Source: Methanosarcina mazei S-6
GTDB lineage: Archaea; Halobacteriota; Methanosarcinia; Methanosarcinales; Methanosarcinaceae
Direction: 5' to 3'
Length of the DNA stretch: 64,000 nucleotides
NCBI RefSeq assembly: GCF_000970205.1
Contig: NZ_CP009512.1
Coordinates: forward strand, 1,860,001 to 1,924,000
In this document: positions 46,218-55,297 of the stretch, piece after piece
How the letters are laid out: every line of letters starts with the position of its first letter
Position numbering within the stretch: position 1 is the stretch's first letter
Program-made: the position numbers and the translations under genes
Notes under the pieces: model-generated
Told to the model about the DNA's origin: nothing
The model's database searches: none
What the model saw: the letters and a program-made list of their open reading frames with translations, nothing else

Positions 46218-46814
46218 CCTAACTAATTCCCCCTATAACTGTTATTTTCACTCCTGTTACTTGTCATCTTCGGACACAGTTCTCGTTGACACAGTTCTCG
46301 TTAAATGTCGCTCTGATATTCCCGGGTTTCCTTCAACAGGTATACTCTGTCAGGATCACCCGTATTCATTAATTCCTTAATATTTATAGATAGAAAAAGT
46401 TTTAAGTCGTGTAATCTATTCTTAATTTTTTTATTTTATTCACGTGAAGTTTATGTAGATTTGACTCTTTTACTCTTAAGTATTACTGAGGACATCATTT
46501 TCCAAAAACGGCTTCTTACTGCTTTTCCCGGCTATAAAAGTGGAATTTGAAATATACCTGTTCAATGAATTTCAGGATAGCTAATCTCTTAATTTTTGCT
46601 TTCAGGGTCCTAACGATCTATCTAAAGATTTAAGCCCTTATCACAGGCTTCTATGAGGTATAAATGTGTACAAAACAGGTTTGAGGGCTATGGAATACAT
46701 GCAAAGGGTATTTATCTCATTAAGATTATAATATGATTAATTTAATCTACATAATAAAGTAATTAATTTAATTTTTGTAGATATAATTATTAAAAAATAT
46801 TTTGGAGGAATATC
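46218..46814. other. Intergenic region before mscL
   Basis: Near 46276-46307 a 16-bp unit (GACACAGTTCTCGTT) is duplicated. Before mscL an inverted pair ATCTACA...TGTAGAT spans about 46747-46783, with an AT-rich stretch and GGAGG ahead of the GTG start. No gene is supported. Confidence 0.4.
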
Positions 46815-47120
46815 GTGGGACTTATTGGTGAGTTTAAGGAATTTCTTTATGAGTACAAAGTAATTCCCCTGGCAATTGCTTTGATTATGGGTATCGCATC
46901 GACGGCTTTTATAAAATCCTTTGTGGACAACATTATTATGCCGATCATAACACCTTTTATCCCCGGAGGGGCCTGGAGGACAGCAACGATTGATATCGGT
47001 CCGATAGTACTGGGCTGGGGTGCTTTTCTCGGAGAACTGATAAACTTCATAATTATTGCATTTGTGGTCTTTATTATCGCCAAAAAAGTGCTGAAAGAAG
47101 AAAAAGTTGAGAAAAGATAA
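46815..47120 (+). CDS. mscL: Large-conductance mechanosensitive channel
   Basis: A 101-residue MscL, shorter than the bacterial proteins (about 130-150). The N-terminal amphipathic helix (GLIGEFKEFLYEYKVIPLAI) is followed by TM1 (LAIALIMGIASTAFIKSFVDNIIMP, split across 18-42), a short periplasmic loop (PFIPGGAWRTATIDIGPIVLGWG) and TM2 (LINFIIIAFVVFIIAKKVLK). It opens under membrane tension and releases solutes in hypo-osmotic shock. GTG start at 46815 with GGAGG six bases upstream. Probably monocistronic. Confidence 0.92.
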   Translation: MGLIGEFKEFLYEYKVIPLAIALIMGIASTAFIKSFVDNIIMPIITPFIPGGAWRTATIDIGPIVLGWGAFLGELINFIIIAFVVFIIAKKVLKEEKVEKR

Positions 47121-47292
47121 TAGGAAATCACAATTTTTTCTATTACTTTTTGCTCATCATTTTTCTTTTTAATTTTTAAACTTTTTTTATTCTTTTATTA
47201 TTTTGTTCATTATTTATATTCATTGTTTAATCCATTGTTTATTTCATCCCTGTCTGCAGTTTTATATTTCAAGCTCAGGTTTTTCGTCCATT

Positions 47293-47405
47293 TCCGGGAT
47301 CCCTGTGGAGATGATCAGATCAGCCTTACTGCAGAAGAATACGGACCTGTGCTTATACAGGACTTCCTCAGGGAAAAAACTCATTTTTTAGATCAGATAT
47401 GTTAG
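47293..47405 (+). pseudogene. Catalase gene relic (N-terminal fragment)
   Basis: About 38 codons match the start of heme catalases: SGIPV in one frame, then GDDQISLTAEEYGPVLIQDF and LREKTHF in another, ending LDQIC-stop. Catalases have GDNQNSLTAGxxGPVLLQDF followed by EKxxHFDRERIPER. The rest of the gene is missing. Confidence 0.6.
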
Positions 47406-47522
47406 ATAATTATTCAAGGGTATGACTCTGGTAGATATAACATGAAAACAAAATAATGTACGGTTAATGTACGGTTCCGCAAACTAAGCTTCTTTAAGAA
47501 AGCACATTTTCTGAGGTGTAAA

Positions 47523-48044
47523 ATGGCCGGTGGCATGGTATACATTTATACTGGGGAAGGGGAAGGAAAGACAACAAATGCACTCGGGCTGGCTCTCAGA
47601 GCGGTAGGACACGGATACAGTGCAGTAATTATCCAGTTCATGAAAGGTAGAAAGTACATAGGGGAATACAAAATTAAGGACAGGCTCGCACCGGAATACG
47701 AGATCCACCAGTTCGGAAGGGAAGAGTTCATAGATTTCAGGAACCCTGTGCCTCTGGATTATGAGCTGGCAGAAAAAGGACTCGAATTCGCAAAAGAAGC
47801 CCTCGGAAAGAAGCCCAGAATACTGGTGCTGGACGAGATAAACCTTGCAGCTCATTTTGGCATTGTGAAAACAGAAGATATCCTGAAATTGCTGGAAGAC
47901 ATCCCTGAAGAGACAACAGTCATTCTGACAGGCCGGAGAGCTCCAGAAGAACTGGTAGAAAGGGCAGACCTGGTAACTGAAATGAAATTTGTGAAGCATC
48001 CTTTTGAAAAAAAAGTCCCTGCAAAGGAAGGGCTTGAATATTGA
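47523..48044 (+). CDS. cobA: Cob(I)alamin adenosyltransferase, CobA/BtuR type
   Basis: A 173-residue P-loop enzyme that adenosylates corrinoids from ATP in cobalamin synthesis or salvage, a high-demand pathway in methanogens. It has an N-terminal YIYTGEGEGKTTNALGLALR (Walker A GEGEGKTT, near residue 10), VIIQFMKGRKYIGE (near 38), RILVLDEINLAAHFGI (near 99) and VILTGRRAPEELVERADLVTEM (near 130). These are the CobA/BtuR motifs; the PduO and EutT types look different. GAGGTG lies four bases before the ATG. A catalase relic precedes it. Confidence 0.9.
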   Translation: MAGGMVYIYTGEGEGKTTNALGLALRAVGHGYSAVIIQFMKGRKYIGEYKIKDRLAPEYEIHQFGREEFIDFRNPVPLDYELAEKGLEFAKEALGKKPRILVLDEINLAAHFGIVKTEDILKLLEDIPEETTVILTGRRAPEELVERADLVTEMKFVKHPFEKKVPAKEGLEY

Positions 48045-48226
48045 CTCATTTTTAAATATTTCCGGCTAATTTGCCACAATTTTTCCTGCAAATTTAATAA
48101 TTCAGCTTTTTCTTTCCATAATTAGAGCCACTATTCTTTCTTCAGGCAGCGAGACACCGGGAGAGTTCATCCTTTCTCTTTTACGCGATATCTTTTTGTA
48201 ATATGTTTCAGTATATGACTTATACT

Positions 48227-48382
48227 TCTATATTCCAGCTTAAGTCTTAAAATCCATATTCCAGCTTAAGTCTTAAAATCCATATTCCAGCTTAAGTCTT
48301 AAAATCCATATTCCAGCTTAAGTCTTAAAATCCATATTCCAGCTTAAATCTCAAAATCCATATTCCAGCTTAAGCCTCAAAA
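48227..48382. repeat. 26-bp tandem repeat, six copies
   Basis: The unit TCCATATTCCAGCTTAAGTC plus TTAAAA repeats at 48227, 48253, 48279, 48305, 48331 and 48357. Units are directly abutting, so this is a minisatellite and not a CRISPR array. It follows the cobA stop by about 180 bases. Confidence 0.9.
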
Positions 48383-48530
48383 GATCATTTGATGTGGAAA
48401 AGTTTCTAGCTCCTCACAACTCTTTTTAACGTGGTTACTATTATTTTCATGCAATTAAAAATTTCAATATAATATAATTATTTAATTATATCGAATTTTA
48501 TAATAAAAATTATTTTTTTTAATCAATTAT

Positions 48531-48650
48531 GATATATATCTCCAGCTCATTATAGATGTACAGATTAAGGGTAATAGGGTTTCCTCTTAATCTATGGGTT
48601 GGATCGAAGGTAGGGACCTGAGAATAGGGACTCAGCCCCTACCATCTACT
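48531..48650 (+). ncRNA. Candidate structured RNA with own promoter
   Basis: A TATA box GATATATATC at 48531-48540 predicts transcription start near 48560. Hairpin 1 begins at once: AGATTAAG (48562-48569) pairs with CTTAATCT (48586-48593). Hairpin 2: GGTAGGGACCTGAG (48609-48622) pairs with CTCAGCCCCTACC (48631-48643), GC-rich in AT-rich surroundings. No frame is evident in it. It lies between the tandem repeat and the small membrane protein gene. Confidence 0.45.
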
Positions 48651-48846
48651 TCTAAACTAAACTTCAGAAACATCACGTCTTTTTTATCTTTCTGGCTTAA
48701 CCAGATACCATCTACCTGTACCTTTATTCGTGTTTACATTGACTTTTGCATTTGAGCCTGCTTCAAAAAAGAGTTGAAATAAGCTCTTATTCCTGTTTTT
48801 TATGAATATAAATATTTATTTATATCTTCAATTTTAATAATATATT

Positions 48847-49005
48847 ATGTCTTCACTGGTTGGTAATGCTGAAGCCATCAGTCAACAGATCTCTCCAGAT
48901 ACAGCTTTTGGGTGCGTCCTTACCCTGGTACTTATTGGCCTTATTTTGCTTTTTCTTTTATTTTCCACTTTACGCCGTGATGTCTGGCACAGGCCGAGTG
49001 TATAA
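48847..49005 (+). CDS. 52-residue single-TM protein
   Basis: Starts at ATG 48847 and stops at TAA 49003-49005. Sequence: a polar N-terminus (SSLVGNAEAISQQISPDTAF), one membrane helix (GCVLTLVLIGLILLFLLFS) and a short basic tail (TLRRDVWHRPSV). A TATA-like TTTATATC lies 25-30 bases upstream of the ATG, typical of a leaderless archaeal message. The family is unknown. The clean signal-anchor and promoter spacing support it over a longer overlapping frame at 48860. Confidence 0.5.
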   Translation: MSSLVGNAEAISQQISPDTAFGCVLTLVLIGLILLFLLFSTLRRDVWHRPSV

Positions 49006-49553
49006 CCTTTCTTCCGCACTTTTCTCTTTAAAGCAAATATAGCTCTGATTTTCCATGTTTTTATTCAGATTTACAGGAAGAAGGGTAAACCCCCAATTTT
49101 TAGCTTCATAGGACGTAGGCGTCAACTCCCAGGCATTTAACCGTTTCTCTGCCAGCTTGTCCGGGAGCTCTGCCCATAAAGCAGAAAGAAGTTGAAGAAA
49201 TCAAATAAGCAGACAAAAAAAATCAAATAAGTAGATTAAAAATCAAATAAACAGACAAAAAGTGAAAGAAATTTAAGAACGCTACAAAGAGTATAAAAAA
49301 CGCTACAAAGATTGAGCCAATCCCAAAACTCATCACTGCGGCTCTAAGTCCTGTATCCAAAATAATAAATCGAGTCTCTGATCATGAAAATCATTCGAAA
49401 AATTTTACTGGTGCGAGGTTTAATTTGGTTTTGGGATGAACTCAGTAATAAAAGTAAGATTGTATACTATGCCAATTCATTCTCTTTTTTACAGGTCAAG
49501 CCGCTCTCCTCTGTCGAGCGACAAAAAGACCCGGTATCTCCAATCACTAAACT
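49006..49553. other. Intergenic region with the second pair of REP-like elements
   Basis: Holds CTGCCAGCTTGTCCGGGAGC and CCCATAAAGCAGAAAGAAGT near 49148-49195, three AAATCAAATAARYAGA repeats (49198-49260), and GCCGCTCTCCTCTGTCGAGC near 49500, which match elements at 40947-41150. Confidence 0.45.
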
Positions 49554-50180
49554 TCAAATTAACCTCAATGAATCCATACCCACTTTAATAAATGTCAGTC
49601 CAAATATAATCTGGGCGATTCCAAGAGCATGGACTATAGACAGATAATATTTGCTGTTTATGAAATACTTTGACTTCTCCACAATCAACGCAACAATTAT
49701 CTTTGACCCTACCAGGAGCAAATAAAAGCCTGCTATGAATAAAATTGTAGCCCAGACATGAATACTCAGGCTTTTAAAAATTAGCGGCCCTCCTATGGAC
49801 AGCCAGAATACATATGGGTGAGGGTTTCCAAAATTAACAATAATCCCTTTTTTAAGGGCACCACTCTTTTCTGCACTTAATTCAATGCTTCCCTTTTTAA
49901 TTTTAAGGGATTCGACTCCTGAATATATCAGGTATGAAGCCCCAGAAAAAGCAATAATTCCTATAAATAGATCAGAACTTGTAAGATGTGACAGAACAAA
50001 GAGTACAGCCAGAACTATTGGCAGGTCGGTAATTAAAGGAGAAACTGCGACCTTTATTCCGTCCCACTTGCCATGTTGCAGAGTTTCGGAAATGGTTACA
50101 GCCAGAAGAGGGCCTGGGGATGTTCCTGCAGCAAGCCCGAGAAATGCTCCAAAGCCGAAATATTCAATAAAATCAAGCAT
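49554..50180 (-). CDS. LysE/RhtB-family transporter
   Basis: About 208 residues with six hydrophobic segments (about 10-28, 39-60, 67-85, 115-133, 143-165, 183-202) and the family signature AAGTSPGPLLAVTISETLQHGK near residues 12-34, which marks LysE/RhtB amino-acid exporters. ATG 50180 is chosen because GAGG lies eight bases upstream; an ATG at 50201 would add seven residues. It probably exports amino acids or related small molecules. Faces the ABC operon's 3' end; separate unit. Confidence 0.8.
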   Translation of the reverse strand: MLDFIEYFGFGAFLGLAAGTSPGPLLAVTISETLQHGKWDGIKVAVSPLITDLPIVLAVLFVLSHLTSSDLFIGIIAFSGASYLIYSGVESLKIKKGSIELSAEKSGALKKGIIVNFGNPHPYVFWLSIGGPLIFKSLSIHVWATILFIAGFYLLLVGSKIIVALIVEKSKYFINSKYYLSIVHALGIAQIIFGLTFIKVGMDSLRLI

Positions 50181-50417
50181 CTTTAATGCCTCATTTTTCA
50201 TAACTGTACTATTATGTCTAAACTAATACTTTAAAGCTGTATTCAGTACATTGAAACCCTTACTTATAATTTTACTTTCTTATAATTTTAGTTTCTATAC
50301 TCACATATAGTATTGAGGGTCTTTACTGAGAATCTTCAGATTATGAGTTAACCCCTGACCTGGCATCTAAAAATCTGGCGTACTAGCATTGAGATTCATA
50401 TTTAAAAAAAGAGGCAT

Positions 50418-51170
50418 TTACGCCTCAACTCTTGAAAACAGGAATGCTCCGATTATGCAGACAAGGACAGATAATATAAACATTATTGCAAAGTCATTAT
50501 GAATTCCAAACACGCTCATCCCTGCAAGGGCTCCTCTCATGCCGTCCACACCATAGGTGAGGGGGTCGATCCTGCTTATGAAGTATATTGCAGAAGGGAG
50601 ATTTTCCAGAGGGAAGAGGGCACCTGAGAGGAAAAAGATGGGCATTATCAGAAAGTTCATAATAAGCTGAAAACCCTGCATGTCCTTCATCATGGAAGCT
50701 ATGGCGAGTCCCAAACCTGTAAAGAAGATAGCTATCAGAAACATGAAGGTCATCCCGAGAGCCAGGCTAGACAGGCTTGAAATCCTGAAGCCGAGAAGAT
50801 AGGTGAGGCAAAGTACTACCAGCCCCTGTATTATGGCTATGGTTGCACCTCCAAAGGTTTTCCCGAGCATGATTTCTGTCCTTGAAATGGGAGCTACAAG
50901 TGTTTCTTTAAGGAAGCCGAACTGCCTGTCCCAGATGACTTCCAGCCCTGAAAAAATGGCTGTAAAAAGAATCGACATTGCGACAATTCCGGGTGCGAGG
51001 AAGTCCATATAGTTTGCTCCTCCGCTGGCTCTGGTATACATCGGCCCGAATCCGAAGCCAAAGGCAACCATGAAAAGAAGAGGCTGCCCGAGAGAACCTA
51101 TAAGCCGCGCTTTTGAACGCCAGTAATGCTTAAGCTGCCTGAGCCAGAGGATGTAGATTACCTCAATCAA
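50418..51170 (-). CDS. ABC-2 type transporter permease (DrrB-like)
   Basis: A 250-residue membrane protein with six hydrophobic segments and the ABC-2 layout: SKARLIGSLGQPLLFMVAFG (TM1), MDFLAPGIVAMSILFTAIFSG (TM2), LKETLVAPISRTEIMLGKTF (cytoplasmic coupling loop), then three helices and LPSAIYFISRIDPLTYGVDG before the last one. The TTG start overlaps the ATPase stop in a TTGA, so they are translationally coupled. With the ATPase it makes a DrrAB-like exporter for drugs, lipids or other hydrophobic compounds. Confidence 0.88.
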   Translation of the reverse strand: MIEVIYILWLRQLKHYWRSKARLIGSLGQPLLFMVAFGFGFGPMYTRASGGANYMDFLAPGIVAMSILFTAIFSGLEVIWDRQFGFLKETLVAPISRTEIMLGKTFGGATIAIIQGLVVLCLTYLLGFRISSLSSLALGMTFMFLIAIFFTGLGLAIASMMKDMQGFQLIMNFLIMPIFFLSGALFPLENLPSAIYFISRIDPLTYGVDGMRGALAGMSVFGIHNDFAIMFILSVLVCIIGAFLFSRVEA

Positions 51171-51970
51171 ATCCTGCCCCTCCTTCCTTTTCCTCTCATA
51201 AACCTCGTTTTACTTCCTGCACTTCCGTTTTCGTCCCTTATGTCCCTGCCTGTAAGTTTAAGGAAGGCTTCTTCTAAAGACTCGGTTTCATTATTGGTTT
51301 TTATTTTTTCCAGAGTGCCGGATTCTATGATTTTTCCGTGGTCTATAATTGCTATTTCGTCAGCTACCTCTTCGGCTTCATCCATGTAATGAGTTGTCAG
51401 AAAAATCGTCATGCCCCTTTCTTCATTCAGGTTTTTTATATGGGTCCAGATAGACTTTCTCGTCTGGGGGTCAAGCCCCACAGTGGGCTCGTCAAGAAAA
51501 AGGATCTTCGGATAATGAACAAGAGCCCTGGCAATCTCAAGCCTGCGTTTCATTCCTCCGGAATACTTTTTTACGAAATCTTTCCGCCTGTCCCAGAGCC
51601 CCACAATTTCAAGTGCCTGTCGAATTCTGTTTTCCCTCTCTTTTCTGGGAACTTTGTAGATTACGGAGTGGTATACCATATTTTCGTAGGCTGTAAGCTC
51701 TTCATCAAGGCTGTGGTCCTGAAACACTATCCCGAAAGAGGCTCTTGCATTATCCTGTTCTTTCAGTGCATTGAAGCCATTTATCCAGATTTCCCCGGAA
51801 GTGGGCTTCAGGACCGTTGTAAGCATTTTGATGGTTGTAGACTTGCCTGCCCCGTTAGGCCCGAGGAAAGCAAATATAGAGCCTGTTTTTACATCAAAAC
51901 TGATTCCTTTTACTGCGGTGAAATCTTCAAATTTTTTTGTCAGAGATTTAACTGTGAGTATGTTTTGCAT
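51167..51970 (-). CDS. ABC transporter ATPase (DrrA-like)
   Basis: A 267-residue ATPase. Walker A GPNGAGKST (near 38), Q-loop FGIVFQDHS (near 84), signature YSGGMKRRLE (near 143), Walker B ILFLDEPTVGLDPQTR (near 162) and H-loop TTHYMDEAEE (near 196). A C-terminal extension (LEEAFLKLTGRDIRDENGSA, then a basic RGKGRRGRI) resembles the DrrA C-terminal region. Upstream and coupled to the permease. First gene of a two-gene operon. Confidence 0.93.
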   Translation of the reverse strand: MQNILTVKSLTKKFEDFTAVKGISFDVKTGSIFAFLGPNGAGKSTTIKMLTTVLKPTSGEIWINGFNALKEQDNARASFGIVFQDHSLDEELTAYENMVYHSVIYKVPRKERENRIRQALEIVGLWDRRKDFVKKYSGGMKRRLEIARALVHYPKILFLDEPTVGLDPQTRKSIWTHIKNLNEERGMTIFLTTHYMDEAEEVADEIAIIDHGKIIESGTLEKIKTNNETESLEEAFLKLTGRDIRDENGSAGSKTRFMRGKGRRGRI

Positions 51971-52725
51971 GAGAGGACCTGAAATTCTTTTTTCAATAAG
52001 GAAAGGAGTAGTTCAATACATTTCAAGTTAAAAGATCTGCTCCACACTTGGCTGAGCAGCTAAATAGAATATTTTTAAAGAACAATATTGATAGAGAATA
52101 TACTTTCTGCTACTGAAATGAAGACATTATTTATAAATTCTGTTATTTAAATAGAATATGGATTTCATAATCCCAGGTATAATATCTTGAATATCAATAA
52201 CACGAAATAATAAATCTCTTTAACAGCCTTTTCAAATGATCTGTTGACATTAACCGGCGCAGGTTAAACAATTCCCGACACTTTTTGTGTAAATCCTGTC
52301 TCTTAAAGCCACTCTGTTATGGATTTATCTCTGTTTTATGGATTTATCTCTGTTTTCTAAAAGGAAAGGATTTAAATCCTTAAGGAAATGTTTTATTGAA
52401 GACAACAGGAGGCTGGCTTTCAGGTTTTGCAGTGCCGGGTCTAAGAACCTCTATGTCACACATTGATATTTAAATATTATTTTGATATTTAAATATTATT
52501 TTGATATTTAAATATTATTTGTTAGAATCTGCTTATTTGATTCGTTTGCTTCATGCATGTAAAGTTATTTTTTATTCATAGGTATTTAAGATACCATGAA
52601 TCTTCAGGCATCATAAATTCTTTAGATATCAGATAAAGTCAACATGTAAAAAACTATCCAATACCAAACTGTCTTATTATCAGCCTGCAGTATAGCTATC
52701 ATATTACAGGCGGGAGCAGCAAGAT
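51971..52725. other. Long intergenic region before htpX
   Basis: Contains a 17-bp duplication (ATGGATTTATCTCTGTT near 52320-52353) and the 19-bp repeat at 52463-52519. No gene is supported. The htpX ribosome site CGGGAG is at 52711. Confidence 0.4.
52463..52519. repeat. 19-bp tandem repeat, three copies
   Basis: TTGATATTTAAATATTATT at 52463, 52482 and 52501. Each unit contains the palindrome AATATTTAAATATT or its offset form, so it could also bind a dimeric protein. Confidence 0.8.
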
Positions 52726-53610
52726 ATGAAAAGAAAATGGGAACGGGACCTTGGGCTTCAGGGAAGAATGCTCTTCACGATGTTTCTTCTGGCAGCAGTT
52801 TACCTTTTTTTCCTTGCATTCCTTTCATACTACGGAACATCTCAGATTTTCATAATTCTATTCATCGGTCTTTTCATGGCCGCCCAGTATTTTTATTCGG
52901 ATAAGATGGTGCTCTGGACAACAGGGGCGCAGATTGTTTCTGAAAGTGAAGCCCCGCAGCTCCACGGGATGATTACCAGGCTCTGCGCAATAGCTGACCT
53001 CCCGAAACCTCAGGTTGCAATTGTAAGGACGCAGGTCCCAAACGCCTTTGCTACAGGCAGGAACCAGAATAAAGCTGTTGTTGCGGTTACGACAGGGCTT
53101 ATGGACAAACTCTCTCCTGCTGAACTTGAAGCAGTACTTGCGCATGAATTGAGCCATGTAAAGAACAGGGACATGGCTGTCCTGACGATTGCCAGTTTTC
53201 TCTCATCAGTGGCTTTCTATATTGTACGCTACAGCCTTTATTTCGGGAATATGGGAGGAGGCAGAAGGAAGGAAGGCGGAGGTATTATGCTTGTCTGGCT
53301 TGTTTCCATCGTGGTCTGGATTGTCAGCTTTTTACTGATCCGCGCCCTTTCCCGTTACAGAGAATTCTCTGCTGACAGGGGAGCGGCTGTTATCACCGGG
53401 CAGCCTGCAAATCTTGCTTCTGCCCTTATGAAGATAAGCGGAGTTATGGATAGAGTGCCAGGTGATGACCTCAGAAAAGTCGAAGGCATGAACGCCTTTT
53501 TTATTATACCTGCAATCTCAGGCTCTTCTATAATGGACATCTTTTCCACCCACCCTTCAGTGGAAAAGAGGATAGCAAAGCTTGAGAAAATGCAGCAGGA
53601 AATGAGTTGA
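52726..53610 (+). CDS. htpX: HtpX-type membrane zinc metalloprotease
   Basis: A 294-residue M48 protease of membrane quality control. TM segments at about 17-55 (FLLAAVYLFFLAFLSYY, then IFIILFIGLFMAAQYFY) and 155-215. The zinc site is HELSHVKNRD (near 141), with the downstream Glu in YREFSADRGA (near 213). It degrades damaged membrane proteins, usually under envelope stress. GGGAG precedes the ATG by ten bases. The neighbouring PspAB-type gene fits a common pairing. Confidence 0.93.
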   Translation: MKRKWERDLGLQGRMLFTMFLLAAVYLFFLAFLSYYGTSQIFIILFIGLFMAAQYFYSDKMVLWTTGAQIVSESEAPQLHGMITRLCAIADLPKPQVAIVRTQVPNAFATGRNQNKAVVAVTTGLMDKLSPAELEAVLAHELSHVKNRDMAVLTIASFLSSVAFYIVRYSLYFGNMGGGRRKEGGGIMLVWLVSIVVWIVSFLLIRALSRYREFSADRGAAVITGQPANLASALMKISGVMDRVPGDDLRKVEGMNAFFIIPAISGSSIMDIFSTHPSVEKRIAKLEKMQQEMS

Positions 53611-53844
53611 AATAAATGAATTGATGAAAAGTCATGTTAAGAACAAAAATGCAAATTAAAGAACAAAAAAGATGAATCAAAAAGATGACTCAAAAAATGA
53701 ATCAAAAAAATGAAAAATTTAATAAAAGTTAGATTGATTAAAAGCTAAATGGATTAAAACTGCATTGATTAATTAAACTGATTAAAAGCTGAATTATTAA
53801 AACTGGATTGATTAAAAAACGAGATTATAAAGGAGATAAGCTTG
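53611..53844. repeat. Degenerate A-rich repeat region
   Basis: Direct repeats of GATGAATCAAAAA (53670-53715) then of GGATTGATTAAAA and CTGATTAAAAGCTGA-like words (53730-53818). Non-coding, between htpX and the PspAB gene. Confidence 0.6.
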
Positions 53845-54474
53845 ATGGGTTTCCGGAATTTTGTGGATGCGGTCCTTGGGAGAAGCAGGCTTCCAAAAGC
53901 AAAAAGTGACAAGCTATTTGCAATCTCTACAGCAAGCATCACCCTGGAAAGCAGTCTTGGCCTGAAGCCTTCAGGATATGCAGGGATCTGTTTTAAGCCT
54001 TTAGGGGCTACCTCTTACGAATCTGCGAGAAAGGAAATCGAAGAGCTTCTGGAATTCAGTTCAAAGGAGACTGAAACTGACTTCAGGCTCGAAAAAGATG
54101 AATTTAACTTTCTCTGGGCTATTTTTAAAGATCCTGATTTCGAAGACCTTGTTGCCAGTATTCACCTTGTAAGCCAGACACTTGAAGACAGGGGCTTTGG
54201 CGAGCAGATCCTCTGTGCCATTTACAGGTTTGACAGAGAGCCTGAAATTCGGACAGCCGGGCAGGATGAAAAAGCCCATGCAAAAGGAGCCAGAGGAAAA
54301 TCAGTTTACTGGATCTATAACTTTAAACAGGGGACTTATTATCCCTTTATTCCTCTCTCTGGCAAACAGAGAGACAGCCCCTTTGAATTCAGGCTCAGGG
54401 CAGAAATGGAAAGAGAAATGCCTGTAGAAAAGAATGTGGAAAAATGGTATCCCCTCTGGGGAATTCCTTTCTAA
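53845..54474 (+). CDS. pspAB: PspA-associated protein PspAB
   Basis: A 209-residue soluble protein resembling PspAB proteins: FRNFVDAVLGRSRLPKAKSD, LFAISTASITLESSLGLKPS, YAGICFKPLGATSYESAR and a second half with KDEFNFLWAIFKDPDFEDLV and a final WYPLWGIPF. PspAB genes accompany PspA/HtpX envelope-stress loci in actinobacteria and archaea. GGAG at 53832 serves either TTG 53842 or ATG 53845; the ATG is used. Adjacent to htpX but separated by 230 bases of repeats, so it may have its own promoter. Confidence 0.78.
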   Translation: MGFRNFVDAVLGRSRLPKAKSDKLFAISTASITLESSLGLKPSGYAGICFKPLGATSYESARKEIEELLEFSSKETETDFRLEKDEFNFLWAIFKDPDFEDLVASIHLVSQTLEDRGFGEQILCAIYRFDREPEIRTAGQDEKAHAKGARGKSVYWIYNFKQGTYYPFIPLSGKQRDSPFEFRLRAEMEREMPVEKNVEKWYPLWGIPF

Positions 54475-54730
54475 TTTCTTTTAACCTGTGCGGTGCCATT
54501 CTCCATAAAAGGTCATTCTTTCCCTCTGGACCGGGAAGAAAGGATTCTCTTAAAAAGATGGAAAAAAACGGAACAGCCAAATATGAGTGATACTACTTTA
54601 TTATTTTTCAAACTCCTCCCTTACGGATTTTCATTTTTCTTCCGGGAAGTGCAGTCGGGCAGGCTTTTTCGTACAAATTTATTACTGTGCATCCGATAAT
54701 ATTTAATATCAAAGAACAGTTTAATTCCTG

Positions 54731-55297
54731 ATGCTTCTCTTTGGACATCTGTTTGTTACACTCGGGATATTTTTTGGGCTTGCGATTTTTATACCTCGAT
54801 TGAAGACGGTAATAAATCCGCGATATCTGGCGATTGGAGCTATTTTACCTGATTTAATAGACAAACCAATCGGTGAAGTGATTTTTGCTTCAACTTTCGG
54901 AAACGGACGCATTGTGGGTCATACCCTGCTGTTTTCCCTTCTTCTGTTTCTGGCAGGACTGTACCTGTATGATAAAAGAAGAGATATCAGGGCTCTTTCT
55001 CTTTCTGCTGGTTCTTTCCTGCACATTTTCGAAGACCGAATGGGAGCAGACCCTTATACTTTCTTCTGGCCCCTGTTTGGATGGAGTTTTCCCAGAGACT
55101 CAAGGGACTTTATCGGAGTTGAACATCTGGTTACAATGTTGATCAAATCTTTTCACCTTGAATTTTTATTAGCTCATGTTACGGAAATTCGGGCAATACT
55201 GACAGGGGTCTTAATAGGAGTTATAATAGTTCTGTACTGGTCGAAAAAAAGATTTAAAAAGAAAGATTCCAGTAAAATAGTAAGAGAAGAATTATAA
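54731..55297 (+). CDS. Membrane-bound metal-dependent hydrolase-like protein (YdjM/DUF457 group)
   Basis: A 188-residue protein with five hydrophobic stretches. The conserved His/Asp pattern of the YdjM-type group is visible: GHLFVTLGIF (near 5), ILPDLIDKP (near 39), GRIVGHTLLFSLL (near 60) and GSFLHIFEDRMGADP (near 95). The residues fit a membrane metal hydrolase. A basic C-terminal tail (KKRFKKKDSSK) would face the cytoplasm. ATG 54731, apparently leaderless. The substrate is unknown. Confidence 0.7.
   Translation: MLLFGHLFVTLGIFFGLAIFIPRLKTVINPRYLAIGAILPDLIDKPIGEVIFASTFGNGRIVGHTLLFSLLLFLAGLYLYDKRRDIRALSLSAGSFLHIFEDRMGADPYTFFWPLFGWSFPRDSRDFIGVEHLVTMLIKSFHLEFLLAHVTEIRAILTGVLIGVIIVLYWSKKRFKKKDSSKIVREEL

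Noticed and set aside
48227-48382. Possible CRISPR array
   Set aside because: Units of 26 bp abut directly with no variable spacers, so it is a tandem minisatellite.
48860-49042. 60-codon plus frame overlapping the small membrane gene
   Set aside because: The frame at 48847 has TATA-to-ATG spacing and a clean anchor helix; the other frame has neither.
51338-51982. 214-codon plus-strand frame opposite the ABC ATPase
   Set aside because: The minus strand encodes all ABC motifs in one frame; the plus frame has no family signature.
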